From NCBI RefSeq assembly GCF_000717055.1, contig NZ_JNXI01000008.1, positions 124,001 through 188,000 of the forward strand: DNA of 64,000 nt, in the 5' to 3' direction. The notes under the pieces were generated by a model. That model saw only the letters and a program-made list of their open reading frames with translations. It was not told where the DNA came from and did not search any database. This document shows positions 1-9,000 of this stretch, one piece after another. Both the position numbers and the translations under genes were made by a program. Numbering within the stretch: position 1 is the stretch's first letter; the number at the start of each line of letters is the position of its first letter. The DNA is from Streptomyces iakyrus. Its GTDB lineage: Bacteria > Actinomycetota > Actinomycetes > Streptomycetales > Streptomycetaceae.

Positions 1-1236
1 GCGTACCTCGTCGGGCCTGTCCAATACCTGGGCCAGGTCGGCCAGTTCGTGGAGCTGGAGGACGAGGAAGGCGGCCAGGTCGGCGGATTCGATCACCCGC
101 TCGGGGTCGAAGGTGGTGGCGTTGTCCCACCCGCTGTCGTTGCCGTGCTGATAGTGCGGCAGGTCGGAGCCGGGTGCTCGCCGCGCGGTGAGCCAGAAGC
201 CGGTCCAGCGTCGCAGCCGGTCGTAGGTCTCGGCGAGTTCGGCGGGCCCGGGGGGTGTCGGCAGCCGTCGGCGCAGGTGGCCGAAGGTCCAGCCGTGGAT
301 GGGCGGTTTGACGAAGTTGTAGAGGACTTCGGAGTGGGTGACGGAGTCGGGCAGGGCGCCGCTGTCGTCCTGGTGGTCGAAGGGCAGGGCGAACTGGTCG
401 AGGGCCAGGTCCGGGCACCCCGGGGCGAGGGCCAGCGCGTTGAAGCAGTGGTCCCAGCTCCACACCTTGTCCATCCAGTGCTTGGACATCAGCACGGCGG
501 GCCGCGTGACCTGCCCGGTGGGCCGTACGGTGGCCGACCAGAGGACATAGGCGGCGAGTTCGGCGGCGGGGGTGGCGGACGAACGCCACGGAGCCACCTG
601 GTCGGCGAAGTCCGCGAACCGCGTCTGTGCGGCTTCGGTGATCGCGTCGAACGGCGCCGGGGACGCGTACGGCGGGCGGGCGGTGTCGAGTTCCTCGATC
701 GCGATCTCCCAGTGGCCGTCGGTCTCCGCGGTCATGGTGAGGCCGCGGTGCCCGCCGCCCAGGATCTGGGTGCCGGGGGTCGCGGCGACGGTGCCGGACA
801 GCACGGTGACGCGGTAGCGGCGTCCGGTCTCGTAGGACGTGAACACGTGGGCGTCCGCGGCCGGGTCGCGGAAGAAGTACGTGCCGCTGAACGGCGTGAG
901 GGTCCGCGCGGCCGCCTCGACGCCGATGCCGAGGCCGCTCCCCCGCAGGCGGACGGTGTCGGGCGACTCGTAGGACAGGTCGACGCGGCCGCCCGTGCTG
1001 ATCCAGCTGAGCAGGCCCGGTGTGGCCTCGACGCGGGCATCGGTCCGGTCGCCCGTCGCCGGGTCCAGGGGCACGAGACGCAGGACGGCGTGCATGCCGT
1101 TCTGGTGCGAGACGAGGTGGAGGTCCTCGGCGTAGGTCTTCTCGGCCACCACGGGTGAGATGTCGAACCAGGACCCTTGGGTGCTGAACGGAATGTCGTG
1201 GACGGAGAAGGCCGGGCCGGATCGGGCGGCGGTCAT
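1..1236 (-). CDS. GH63-like glycoside hydrolase, C-terminus cut off by window edge
   Basis: The reading frame is open from an ATG at 1236 to base 1, giving 412 residues with no stop. The first ~190 residues look like a beta-sandwich domain. The start of an (alpha/alpha)6 catalytic domain follows, with DKVWSWDHCFN (catalytic-type Asp) and HGNDSGWDNATTFD, both typical of GH63 and related MGH1-like hydrolases that trim alpha-linked glycosides. There is no signal peptide, so it should act in the cytosol on sugars delivered by the ABC transporter encoded 81 bases upstream, probably as last gene of that operon. The exact substrate cannot be read from sequence. The ribosome binding site is weak, so the start is less certain than the frame. 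Confidence 0.75.
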   Translation of the reverse strand, partial: MTAARSGPAFSVHDIPFSTQGSWFDISPVVAEKTYAEDLHLVSHQNGMHAVLRLVPLDPATGDRTDARVEATPGLLSWISTGGRVDLSYESPDTVRLRGSGLGIGVEAAARTLTPFSGTYFFRDPAADAHVFTSYETGRRYRVTVLSGTVAATPGTQILGGGHRGLTMTAETDGHWEIAIEELDTARPPYASPAPFDAITEAAQTRFADFADQVAPWRSSATPAAELAAYVLWSATVRPTGQVTRPAVLMSKHWMDKVWSWDHCFNALALAPGCPDLALDQFALPFDHQDDSGALPDSVTHSEVLYNFVKPPIHGWTFGHLRRRLPTPPGPAELAETYDRLRRWTGFWLTARRAPGSDLPHYQHGNDSGWDNATTFDPERVIESADLAAFLVLQLHELADLAQVLDRPDEVR

Positions 1237-1317
1237 GAAGCTGACTCGTTTCTCGAGCAGGGGTCACCGGCCGCATGACGGTCAGGCGGCTCAGTCGTGA
1301 CGGGGAGGGGGAGGCGG

Positions 1318-2142
1318 TCAGTCCTTGACGGCCCCGGCGGTCACGCCGGCGGCGACGTAGCGCTGGGCGAGGACGAGGATGACCGCGGCGGGCAGCGAGG
1401 CCACGACGGCGGTGGCCATGATGGCGTTCCACTCCTGGTTGTTGTTGCCGATGTAGTGGTAGATGCCGAGGGTGATCGGCTCGTGGGCGCCGCCGTTGAC
1501 GAGGGTGCCGGCGAAGACGAAGTCGGACCAGGACCACAGGAACGCGAACAGGGAGACCGTGACGACGGCGTTGCGGCTCATCGGCAGGACGACGGACCAG
1601 AACGTCCGCAGGGCCCCCGCTCCGTCGGTCTTGGCGGCCTGGAGCAGTTCGCCGGGGATGCCGGACATGAACGCGGTGAAGATGAGCACGCCGAAGGGGA
1701 CGGCCAGCGTGGAGTCGGCGACGATCAGGCCGGGGACGGACTGGAGCAGGCCGAGCTGGAGGTAGATGGCGTAGAAGCCCATCGCCATGATGATGCCGGG
1801 GATCATCTGGGCGGCCAGCAGTACGAAGTTGAGGATGCCGCCGCCGCGTGGGCGCAGCTTGGCCAGGGCGTAGCCGGCGGGGGCGGACAGGGCGACGGTC
1901 AGGACGACGGTGCCCAGGCCGATGACGAGGCTGGTGCCGAGGTAGGGCAACTGCTCGTCGAGGACGGTGCGGTAGCCGTCCAGTGTGCCGTGTGCGGGGA
2001 AGAGGTCCGGCGGGCTCTTGCGCATGTCCCGGTCGGGGGTGAGGGACACGTTGAGCATCCAGTAGACCGGGAAGAGCATGAGCGCGGTCAGCAGCAGGCC
2101 GAGGGCGGTCTTCCACCAGGTGCGGCCGGTGCGTCGGTTCAT
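1318..2142 (-). CDS. Carbohydrate ABC transporter permease, MalG type
   Basis: This 274-aa membrane protein has about six transmembrane helices. Its EAA-type cytoplasmic loop (LLQAAKTDGAGALRTFWSVV) contacts the ATPase in binding-protein-dependent sugar importers. The N-terminus has the typical MalG layout: one helix, then a periplasmic stretch (NVSLTPDRDM). The ATG at 2142 overlaps the stop of the upstream permease by four bases (ATGA), so the two are probably translationally coupled. No ATPase gene is visible in the operon; streptomycete sugar importers commonly share an unlinked MsiK-type ATPase. It forms the channel with the permease at 2139-3122. Confidence 0.92.
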   Translation of the reverse strand: MNRRTGRTWWKTALGLLLTALMLFPVYWMLNVSLTPDRDMRKSPPDLFPAHGTLDGYRTVLDEQLPYLGTSLVIGLGTVVLTVALSAPAGYALAKLRPRGGGILNFVLLAAQMIPGIIMAMGFYAIYLQLGLLQSVPGLIVADSTLAVPFGVLIFTAFMSGIPGELLQAAKTDGAGALRTFWSVVLPMSRNAVVTVSLFAFLWSWSDFVFAGTLVNGGAHEPITLGIYHYIGNNNQEWNAIMATAVVASLPAAVILVLAQRYVAAGVTAGAVKD

Positions 2143-3122
2143 GACAGGGCCTGCTTTCGCTGGACCTTGAGGTAGATCAGGCCGAACACCAGGGCGGCGA
2201 CGACCAGCAGGTTGCCGACGGCCGCTCCGGGTCCGAAGGCGGGCAGGAGGTTGCCGAAGCCGAGCTGGTAGGACCAGGTTGCGAAGGTGGTCGACGCGTC
2301 GGCCGGGCCGCCCTTGGTCATGATCCAGATGATGTCGAAGACCTTGAGCGTGTAGATCAGGCCGAGGAGGAGGGTGATCGCGGACACCGGGCGCAGCAGC
2401 GGGAAGGTGACGCGCCAGAACCGCTGCCAGGCGTTCGCGCCGTCGAGGGCGGCGGCCTCGTACAGGCTCGCGGGGATGGATTGCAGGCCGCTGTGGAGCA
2501 CGACCAGGTTGAACGGCACGCCGATCCAGATGTTCGCGATGATCACCGAGGTCAGCGACCAGGACGGCGAGGTCAGCCAGTTGACCGGCGCGATGCCGAG
2601 GGCGTGCAGGGCGGCGTTGACGACGCCCGATTCGCTGTTGAGCATCCACGACCAGGTGGACGCCGACACGATCAGCGGCAGCAGCCAGGGCACCAGGAAC
2701 AGGGCCCGCAGGGTCGCCGACAGCCGGAAGTGCTGGGTGAAGAAGACCGCGAGGGCGAGGCCGATGACGTACTGGAAGAGCAGGCAGACGGCGGTGAAGA
2801 GCGCGGTGTGGAGCAGGGCGGGGGCGAAGGTCGGGTCGTCGAAGACGGTCCGGTAGTTCTCGATTCCGGTGAAGGGCGCGTTGCCCTGGACGAAGGAGCG
2901 GACGGTGTAGTCGCGCAGGCTGAGGTCGAGGTTGCGGTAGAGCGGATAGGCGTAGAAGAGGGCCAGGTACAGGGTCACCGGGGTGAGGAACGCCCAGGCG
3001 GCCCACTGCTCGGAGGCCGGGCGGCGCCGGGCGCGCGCGGGGGCCGGGGGCGGGGCGGCGATGGCCGCCCCGTTCCGGACGTGCGCGGACGGGTGGTCCG
3101 GCGGATGGATGGTCTGCTTCAT
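2139..3122 (-). CDS. Carbohydrate ABC transporter permease, MalF type
   Basis: This 327-aa protein has a proline/arginine-rich cytoplasmic N-terminus of about 38 residues, then six predicted transmembrane helices. The EAA-type loop (LYEAAALDGANAWQRFWRVT) marks the ATPase docking site of MalF-family permeases. The ATG at 3122 lies 10 bases after the stop of the solute-binding protein, and its 3' end overlaps the MalG-type gene by four bases. The layout is the standard order of binding protein, MalF, MalG. It should import the oligosaccharide captured by the lipoprotein; the sugar is unknown. Confidence 0.92.
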   Translation of the reverse strand: MKQTIHPPDHPSAHVRNGAAIAAPPPAPARARRRPASEQWAAWAFLTPVTLYLALFYAYPLYRNLDLSLRDYTVRSFVQGNAPFTGIENYRTVFDDPTFAPALLHTALFTAVCLLFQYVIGLALAVFFTQHFRLSATLRALFLVPWLLPLIVSASTWSWMLNSESGVVNAALHALGIAPVNWLTSPSWSLTSVIIANIWIGVPFNLVVLHSGLQSIPASLYEAAALDGANAWQRFWRVTFPLLRPVSAITLLLGLIYTLKVFDIIWIMTKGGPADASTTFATWSYQLGFGNLLPAFGPGAAVGNLLVVAALVFGLIYLKVQRKQALS

Positions 3123-3132
3123 CGGGCTCTCG

Positions 3133-4374
3133 TCACTTCACCGCGGCCTGCGCCGAAGTGAGCGCGTCCTTGGGGGACTTGGCCCCGCTGAGGGCGGACT
3201 GGACGGCCTTCCACAGCTGTTCCGAGATCTTCGGGTACCTGGTGCCCAGGTCGTCGCTGGTCCGCCCCTTGGCCGCCTTGACCGCCTCGACCCAGGGCTT
3301 CAGCTCGGCGTTCGCCGCCACCTGCTGGGCCTGCACCTCACCGGTGGGGGCCACGTAGGACAGGGTGGTGTCGGTGTCGTACAGGTTCTGGGTGCTGGTC
3401 AGGCAGGTCGCCAGCTTCTGGGACGTGGCGTAGCGGCCGGTGTCGCCCTGGGTGGGGAGGGTGACGAACTCGCCGCCGGTCGGGGCGGCGGCGCTGCCTC
3501 CGTCGGCTCCTGGTATCGGCAGGACGCCGTACTCGAAGCCGGCCTTCTTCGCGTTGGCGAGCTGCCAGGTTCCGTTCTCGGCGAAGGCGTAGTCACCGCC
3601 GGCGAACTCCTGCCAGCTGGTGGTCTGCGTGTTGTTGATGACCGAGTTGGGGGCGTAGCCCTCCTTCAGCCAGTCCTTCCACAGCGACAGGGCGGCCACG
3701 GCCTGCGCGGAGTCCAGTTCGGTCAGCTGCGCGCCCGCGCCCCAGAACCACGGCAGGAACTGGAAGCTGCCCTCCTCCGTGCCGATCGCGGAGAACGTGA
3801 TGCCCTTCTTGCCCGCCGCTTTCACCTTCGCCAGCGCGGCCGTCAGCGACGTCCAGTCCTTGACCGAGGCGACGTCCACCCCGGCCTCCTTGAGGATCTT
3901 CTTGTTGTAGTAGAGGGCGAGGGTGTTGGCGCCGATCGGGGTGCCGTACGTCTTGCCGTCGGACTGGCCGGCGGCGAGCAGGTTGGGGTCGACCTTCGAG
4001 GTGTCCAGCTTGTTGTCGTCGGTGGTGGTGAGGACGCCCGCCTCGGCCAGGGTCGACACCACCGGGTTGTCGACGATGAGGATGTCGGCGGAGTTGTCCT
4101 GCTGGGCGGCCAGCAGTGCCTTGTTGGCCAGGTCGCTGGTGTCGTAGCCGGTCCGCTTGATCTTCACACCGGCCTCGGCGCCGCACGCGTCCAGCAGTTT
4201 CACCCAGGCCGAGCCCTTGGCGAACTGCGGGTACGGGTCCCAGAGGGTGTAAGTGCCGCTGTCCGAGCCCTTCGTGTCGGTACTGCCCGCCCCGGAAGAG
4301 CAGGCGGCACCGGTGACAGCAACGACGGTCGACAGGGCCACCGCGGTGAGCCGGCGCCTTGAGGAGCTGTGCAT
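3133..4374 (-). CDS. Extracellular solute-binding lipoprotein of the sugar ABC importer
   Basis: This 413-aa protein starts with an arginine-rich n-region and hydrophobic core, ending in a lipobox at VTGAACSS; the cysteine near residue 25 would be lipidated. The rest is a family-1 sugar-binding fold with motifs such as ADILIVDNPVVSTLAEAG, TPIGANTLALYYNKKIL and WQEFAGGDYAFAENGTW. The ATG at 4374 is preceded by a good GAAGGA ribosome binding site. It is the first gene of the importer operon and sits between the LacI gene and the permeases, which suggests LacI control. A perfect 14-base palindrome lies about 20 bases upstream. The ligand is not predictable. Confidence 0.92.
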   Translation of the reverse strand: MHSSSRRRLTAVALSTVVAVTGAACSSGAGSTDTKGSDSGTYTLWDPYPQFAKGSAWVKLLDACGAEAGVKIKRTGYDTSDLANKALLAAQQDNSADILIVDNPVVSTLAEAGVLTTTDDNKLDTSKVDPNLLAAGQSDGKTYGTPIGANTLALYYNKKILKEAGVDVASVKDWTSLTAALAKVKAAGKKGITFSAIGTEEGSFQFLPWFWGAGAQLTELDSAQAVAALSLWKDWLKEGYAPNSVINNTQTTSWQEFAGGDYAFAENGTWQLANAKKAGFEYGVLPIPGADGGSAAAPTGGEFVTLPTQGDTGRYATSQKLATCLTSTQNLYDTDTTLSYVAPTGEVQAQQVAANAELKPWVEAVKAAKGRTSDDLGTRYPKISEQLWKAVQSALSGAKSPKDALTSAQAAVK

Positions 4375-4392
4375 GGCGGGTCCTTCGTTCTT

Positions 4393-4406
4393 GGCACACG
4401 TGTGCC
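4393..4406. promoter_or_regulatory. Perfect palindrome upstream of the sugar importer
   Basis: GGCACACGTGTGCC is a perfect 14-base inverted repeat about 20 bases upstream of the solute-binding protein ATG. It could be an operator for a LacI-family protein. It differs from the CGAACCGGTTCG sites found around the regulator and secreted hydrolase, so it may serve another regulator. Confidence 0.4.
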
Positions 4407-4517
4407 GTGGGAGGGGATGACTGGGAGGGAAGCGGGCACGCCGGACCGGCGAGGGTGAGGGGGTCGGGTGCCCGGCGGAGCGGGAGAGGAGTGAAAGGGC
4501 GTGAGGTGCGGTCGGGC

Positions 4518-5540
4518 TCAGGGGATGGGGGTGCCGGTCGCGGGTCCGGTGCTGGCCCGCAGCGAGATCGGCGGCGTGAGCAGGTGGTGCCGGCCCGGCG
4601 CGGTGGGCTGCTCGATGCGCTCGACGAGCAGGTCGACCGCGCGCCGGCCCATCTCCTCGGCCGGCACGTCCGCCGCGGTGAGCTGCGGGGTGACGGTCTC
4701 CGCCCACCGGCTCGCGACGATGCCGGTCACGGAGAAGTCGCGCGGTACGTGACGGCCCGCCCGGGCGAGCCCGCGGTACAAGCCGCCCAGGGCGGCCTCG
4801 TTGAGAGTGACCAGAGCGGTGGTGGCCGGGTCGTCGTGCAGGATCCGCTCCACGCACTCCTGACCGGACGCGGCGTCGTCCCCGCAGCAGTACGTCCGAA
4901 CCGTGAGCCCGCGCTCGGCCGCGGCCTTGGTGAAGCCGTCCAGACCGCGGTGCGCGGACTCGTATCCCGCGTACAGGAGCTGTTCGGGCCGGTTGACGAA
5001 GGCGACCCGGCGGTGGCCGAGATCGGCGAGGTGGTGGACGCACGCCGCCGCGAGCGCGGTGTGGTCCAGGCTCACCCACCAGCCGCTCTCCGGATGCGCG
5101 GTGCGGCCGATGGCGACGGAGGGGAAGTCCAGTTCGGCCAGGTGCTCGACCCGGTCGTCCTCCAGCCTGATCTCCATCAGGATCGCCCCGTCGACCCTCC
5201 GCTCCCCCAGCAGCCGCTGGAACGAACGGTCGCTGTCGACCCCGCTGGGCGACAGCAGCACGTCGTAGTCGTGCACCGCCGCGGCCTCTACCACGCTGCC
5301 GATGAAGTCCAGCTGCATGCCCGTGTAGTGGTTGCCCGCCGGCGGGAAGACCAGGCCGATGGTGCTGGTCCGCCCGTTCGCCAGGGCTCGCGCGCTGGCG
5401 TTGGGCCGGTACCCCAGCTCGTCGATGACCCGCTGGATCTTGCGACGGGTCTCCTCCGACACCGAGCGCTTGCCGCTCAGCGCGTAGGACACGGTGCTCC
5501 GCGAGACACCGGCCCGTTCGGCGATCTCACCGATGTTCAC
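4518..5540 (-). CDS. LacI-family transcriptional regulator
   Basis: This 340-aa protein has an N-terminal LacI helix-turn-helix (IGEIAERAGVSRSTVSYALS) and hinge region (LGYRPNASARALANGRT), followed by a periplasmic-binding-protein-like sugar sensor with the usual STIGLVFPP opening. It starts at GTG 5540, behind an AAGGAG ribosome binding site. It is flanked by the sugar importer (same strand, downstream) and a divergent secreted glycoside hydrolase. Several palindromes close to GAACCGGTTC lie in its own upstream region. The family usually represses such loci until a sugar ligand releases it. Autoregulation is likely from operator placement. Confidence 0.93.
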   Translation of the reverse strand: MNIGEIAERAGVSRSTVSYALSGKRSVSEETRRKIQRVIDELGYRPNASARALANGRTSTIGLVFPPAGNHYTGMQLDFIGSVVEAAAVHDYDVLLSPSGVDSDRSFQRLLGERRVDGAILMEIRLEDDRVEHLAELDFPSVAIGRTAHPESGWWVSLDHTALAAACVHHLADLGHRRVAFVNRPEQLLYAGYESAHRGLDGFTKAAAERGLTVRTYCCGDDAASGQECVERILHDDPATTALVTLNEAALGGLYRGLARAGRHVPRDFSVTGIVASRWAETVTPQLTAADVPAEEMGRRAVDLLVERIEQPTAPGRHHLLTPPISLRASTGPATGTPIP

Positions 5541-5553
5541 GTCGGCTCCTTGC

Positions 5554-5567
5554 TCGAACCGGTTCGA
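5554..5567. promoter_or_regulatory. LacI-type operator 1
   Basis: TCGAACCGGTTCGA is a perfect 14-base palindrome 14 bases upstream of the LacI gene start. It has the central-CG symmetry expected of LacI-family operators and shares its core with three more sites in this intergenic region, which suggests autoregulation. Confidence 0.7.
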
Positions 5568-5635
5568 CGCCCCATGGGAGGGAGTGCGTGCCGGTCGCGA
5601 GGGTGAGGGGTGGGACGGGGAGCGCGGTCCGGTCG

Positions 5636-5649
5636 TCGAACCGGTTCGC
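5636..5649. promoter_or_regulatory. LacI-type operator 2
   Basis: This site reads TCGAACCGGTTCGC, with a perfect 12-base CGAACCGGTTCG core at 5637-5648. It lies in the divergent promoter region between the LacI gene and the secreted hydrolase. Confidence 0.65.
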
Positions 5650-5778
5650 GTGAAGCGACGCTAGGAACTGCCCGAAGACCTGTCAACACCCCCCACCACA
5701 CTTTCCCGATCCGTCCGGAAGCCGGGGGCTTCCTTGTGCCGGAGGGATTGCTGGCCGCGTTCCGCGGTGCTAGCTTCG

Positions 5779-5790
5779 CGAACCGGTTCG
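5779..5790. promoter_or_regulatory. LacI-type operator 3
   Basis: CGAACCGGTTCG, a perfect 12-base palindrome, lies about 240 bases upstream of the secreted hydrolase start. It is identical to the core of operators 1 and 2. Confidence 0.65.
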
Positions 5791-5890
5791 ACGAAGTGAT
5801 CCTTCCGGCGAACCCGCGCTCCTTCCGCTCCCCTTGTGGAGACGAGCTGCCGCATCGCTCGGTCGGCGACGTGTCCGCAGTCCACGAAAT

Positions 5891-5902
5891 CGAACCGATT
5901 CG
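5891..5902. promoter_or_regulatory. LacI-type operator 4, imperfect
   Basis: CGAACCGATTCG differs from the other cores by one base. It is the site nearest the secreted hydrolase gene, about 130 bases before its ATG, so it is a candidate for repression of that gene. Confidence 0.5.
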
Positions 5903-6029
5903 ACGTCGATCACCACGCACACTCCTCGACGGACAGCCCCCGCGTACGAGCAGCCGGCCGGTTCCGGCCGGCCGGAGCCGCCTGCTCAAGGATTCCGGAC
6001 CGCCTACTCAAGGATTGAGGACGCCATCC

Positions 6030-9000
6030 ATGCCATCCGCTGACAGATCCGCCCGGCGACGGGCACCGGCCGCCGTGACGCTGGCCCTCGGCGCGGGCCT
6101 GCTGGCCGCACCGGCCGCCCCCGCCCAGGCGGCCGAGGCGCCCCGGCCCGCCGCCCGCTACACCTTCGACCAGGACGACATGACGTCCGGGAAGATCACC
6201 GACAGTTCAGGCAACGGGCTGACGGCAGACCTGGTCAACGGCTCCACCGCCCGGTCCGTCGAGGGCACCGGCGGAGGCAAGGCCCTCGCCCTGCCCGGCG
6301 GCGCGGCCGACTCCGACGGCGCGTACGTCAGGCTGCCCCGTGCCGTGGTCGGCGACGCGGCCGACCTGACGGTCTCCGCACGCGTGAAGTGGAGCGGCGA
6401 CAAGTCGCCCTGGCAGCGGATCTTCGACCTGGGCACCAACACCACCAAGTACCTCTTCAGCACCCCCTACAACGGCAGCGGACTGTTCCAGACGTCCGTC
6501 ACCACCGGCGGTGGGGGCGCGGAGGCGCAGGTCCGCGGCTACGCGCCGCTCCCCTCGGCCGAGTGGCGGACCGTCACCGTCACCCTCGACACCTCCGCGG
6601 GCCGGCTCACCACCTACCTCGACGGCGTGGCGGTCTCCTCCGCCGCGACCGCCGTCAAGGCCAAGGACCTGCTGGACGCCTCGGCCACCACCGCCGGGTA
6701 CATAGGCAAGTCCTTCTACCCGGATCCGCTGCTCAAGGGCGCCATCGACGACTTCACCGTGTGGCACTCGGCGCTGAGCGCGGAGCAGGTCGCCGGTACG
6801 GTCGGGACCGTGCCCACCCTCCAGGAGCTCTCGAAGACGTCCTTCGAGGCGCGCACCACGACCGGGACCGCCCCGTCCCTGCCCGCCGCCGTCCGCGCCT
6901 CCTTCTCCGACGGATACGACCGCGACACGCCCGTCACCTGGGACGCCGTCCCCGCCGACGAATACGCCGCGCCGGGCACCTTCACCGTGTCCGGAACCGC
7001 CGCCGGGCGTTCGGTGAAGGCCACCGTCACCGTATTCCGCGAGGGGCAGCTGACCGTCGACCTCGGCTCGGACACCGGCGCGTTCCACGGCGGCGCCTCC
7101 GGCACCCTCTACGGCGTGTACGGCCCGGACGTCCCGACGAACAACCTCATGGAGGGCATGGGCCTGCGCACGGTCTCCACCAAGGCGCAGGACGGTCCCC
7201 AGCACCCCGGTGCCGACGCCCTGGAGGTGGTGAAGCCGCTGGCCGACTCCACCGACGGTGACGTGTACATCTACATGACCGACATCCACCGCGGTTTCCC
7301 GTACCAGTGGCCCGGCGACACCCCCGCCGAGAAGCTGAAGCTCTACAAGGAGAAGATCGCCGAGCAGGTCGACCAGGTCCTGAAGCTGCCCGAGCAGTAC
7401 CGGGACAACATCGTCTTCGTGCCGTTCAACGAGCCCGAGGGCAACATGTTCGGCACCGGCGAGTGGAGCTACAACAAGGTCAGCTGGCTCAACGACCCCG
7501 ACGACTTCCTCGCCGCCTGGGACGACGCGTACAAGCTCATCAAGGGAAAGATGCCCAGCGCCCGCATCGCCGGGCCCAACACCAGCGTCCTGTACGACCA
7601 GGTAAAGGGCTTCCTCGGCCACACCCTGGCCGCGGGCACGCTCCCGGACGTCATCACCTGGCACGAGCTGAGCCACCCGGAGGCGGTGCGCCAGAGCGTC
7701 GCCCAGTACCGGGCGTGGGAGAAGGACCTGTTCAAGGGCACCAGCAGGGAAGGCACTCAACTCCCCGTCAACATCAACGAGTACGCATTCAACTACCACA
7801 CCTCGGTGCCCGGCCAGATGATCCAGTGGGTGTCCGCGATCGAGGAGTCCAAGGTCGACGCCGACATCGCGTACTGGAACATCGACGGCAACCTCTCCGA
7901 CTCGGCCGTGCAGTCGAACCGCGGCAACGGTCAGTGGTGGCTGCTGAATTCATACGCCTCTATGAGCGGTCACACGGTGAAGGTGACCCCGCCGTTCCCC
8001 GGCGAGAACTACACCATGCAGGGCGTCGCCACGCTCGACGAGAAGAGGAAGCAGTCCCGGCTGATCTTCGGCGGCTCCACCGGTAAGGGCCACATCACCT
8101 TCGCCGGCGTGCCGAAGAAGGTGTTCGGCAAGAACGTGCACGCCTGGGTGCGGGAGATCGAGTGGAGCGGGCAGGTCGGCGACTCGTCCGGCCCGAAGCT
8201 CCTCGCGGAGACCGACCTGAAGGTCGGTGACGACGGCACGGTCGTCCTCGACTTCGGTGACGGCGTCCTCCCGAAGCTGAAGGAGTCCTCGGCCTACGAG
8301 GTCGTCCTCAGTCCTGCCGGGGAAGCGAAGGGCGCACAGGCCCCGCCCGTGCGCTGGCAGACGTCGTACGAGGCGGAGGACGCCGCGCACACGGGCTCCG
8401 GCTGGTCGAAGAACGGCCCGGAGGGCTCGCCGCGTGACGTCTCGAAGTTCTACACCTCGGGCGGCTACGACGTCGGCGGCCTGCGCACCGGCTCGGACGT
8501 CACGCTCGACTTCACCGTAGACGTGCCCGAGGACGGCACCTACGACCTGAGCGTCTTCGCCAACTCCCTCAACACCTTCGACAAGGTCAAGGAGCAGGGC
8601 CCCACCAACGTCTTCCTGCGTGTGGACGGCAAGGCCGGCACCGAGCAGGAACTGCACCTGCCGCTCGGCTACAAGTGGGTCGTCTGGGACCACACCGACA
8701 CGCAGGTGAAGCTCACCAAGGGCAAGCACACCCTGACCCTCGCCGCGAAGAGCGCCGACGGCAAGCGCGCCACCCGGGGCGACGCCATCGTCGACCGCCT
8801 CACCCTCTCCCTCCCCCGCGCTTCGGCTGGGACCCAGGTGTACGAGGGTGAACTGGCCTGGCCGTCCGGCGGGGCACGCCCGGTCTACGACCTTCCGAAG
8901 CGGGCGGCCACCGGCTCGGGCGCGGTCCGCGTCGCCAAGGGCCAGAGCGCCACGTTCTGGGTCTACTCGCCGGCCGACCGCGAGGCCACCCTCCAGGTCG

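Noticed and set aside
5610..6029. Possible 140-residue N-terminal extension of the secreted hydrolase
   Set aside because: The frame is open, but the region holds operators, and a signal peptide begins right after ATG 6030, which has its own ribosome binding site.
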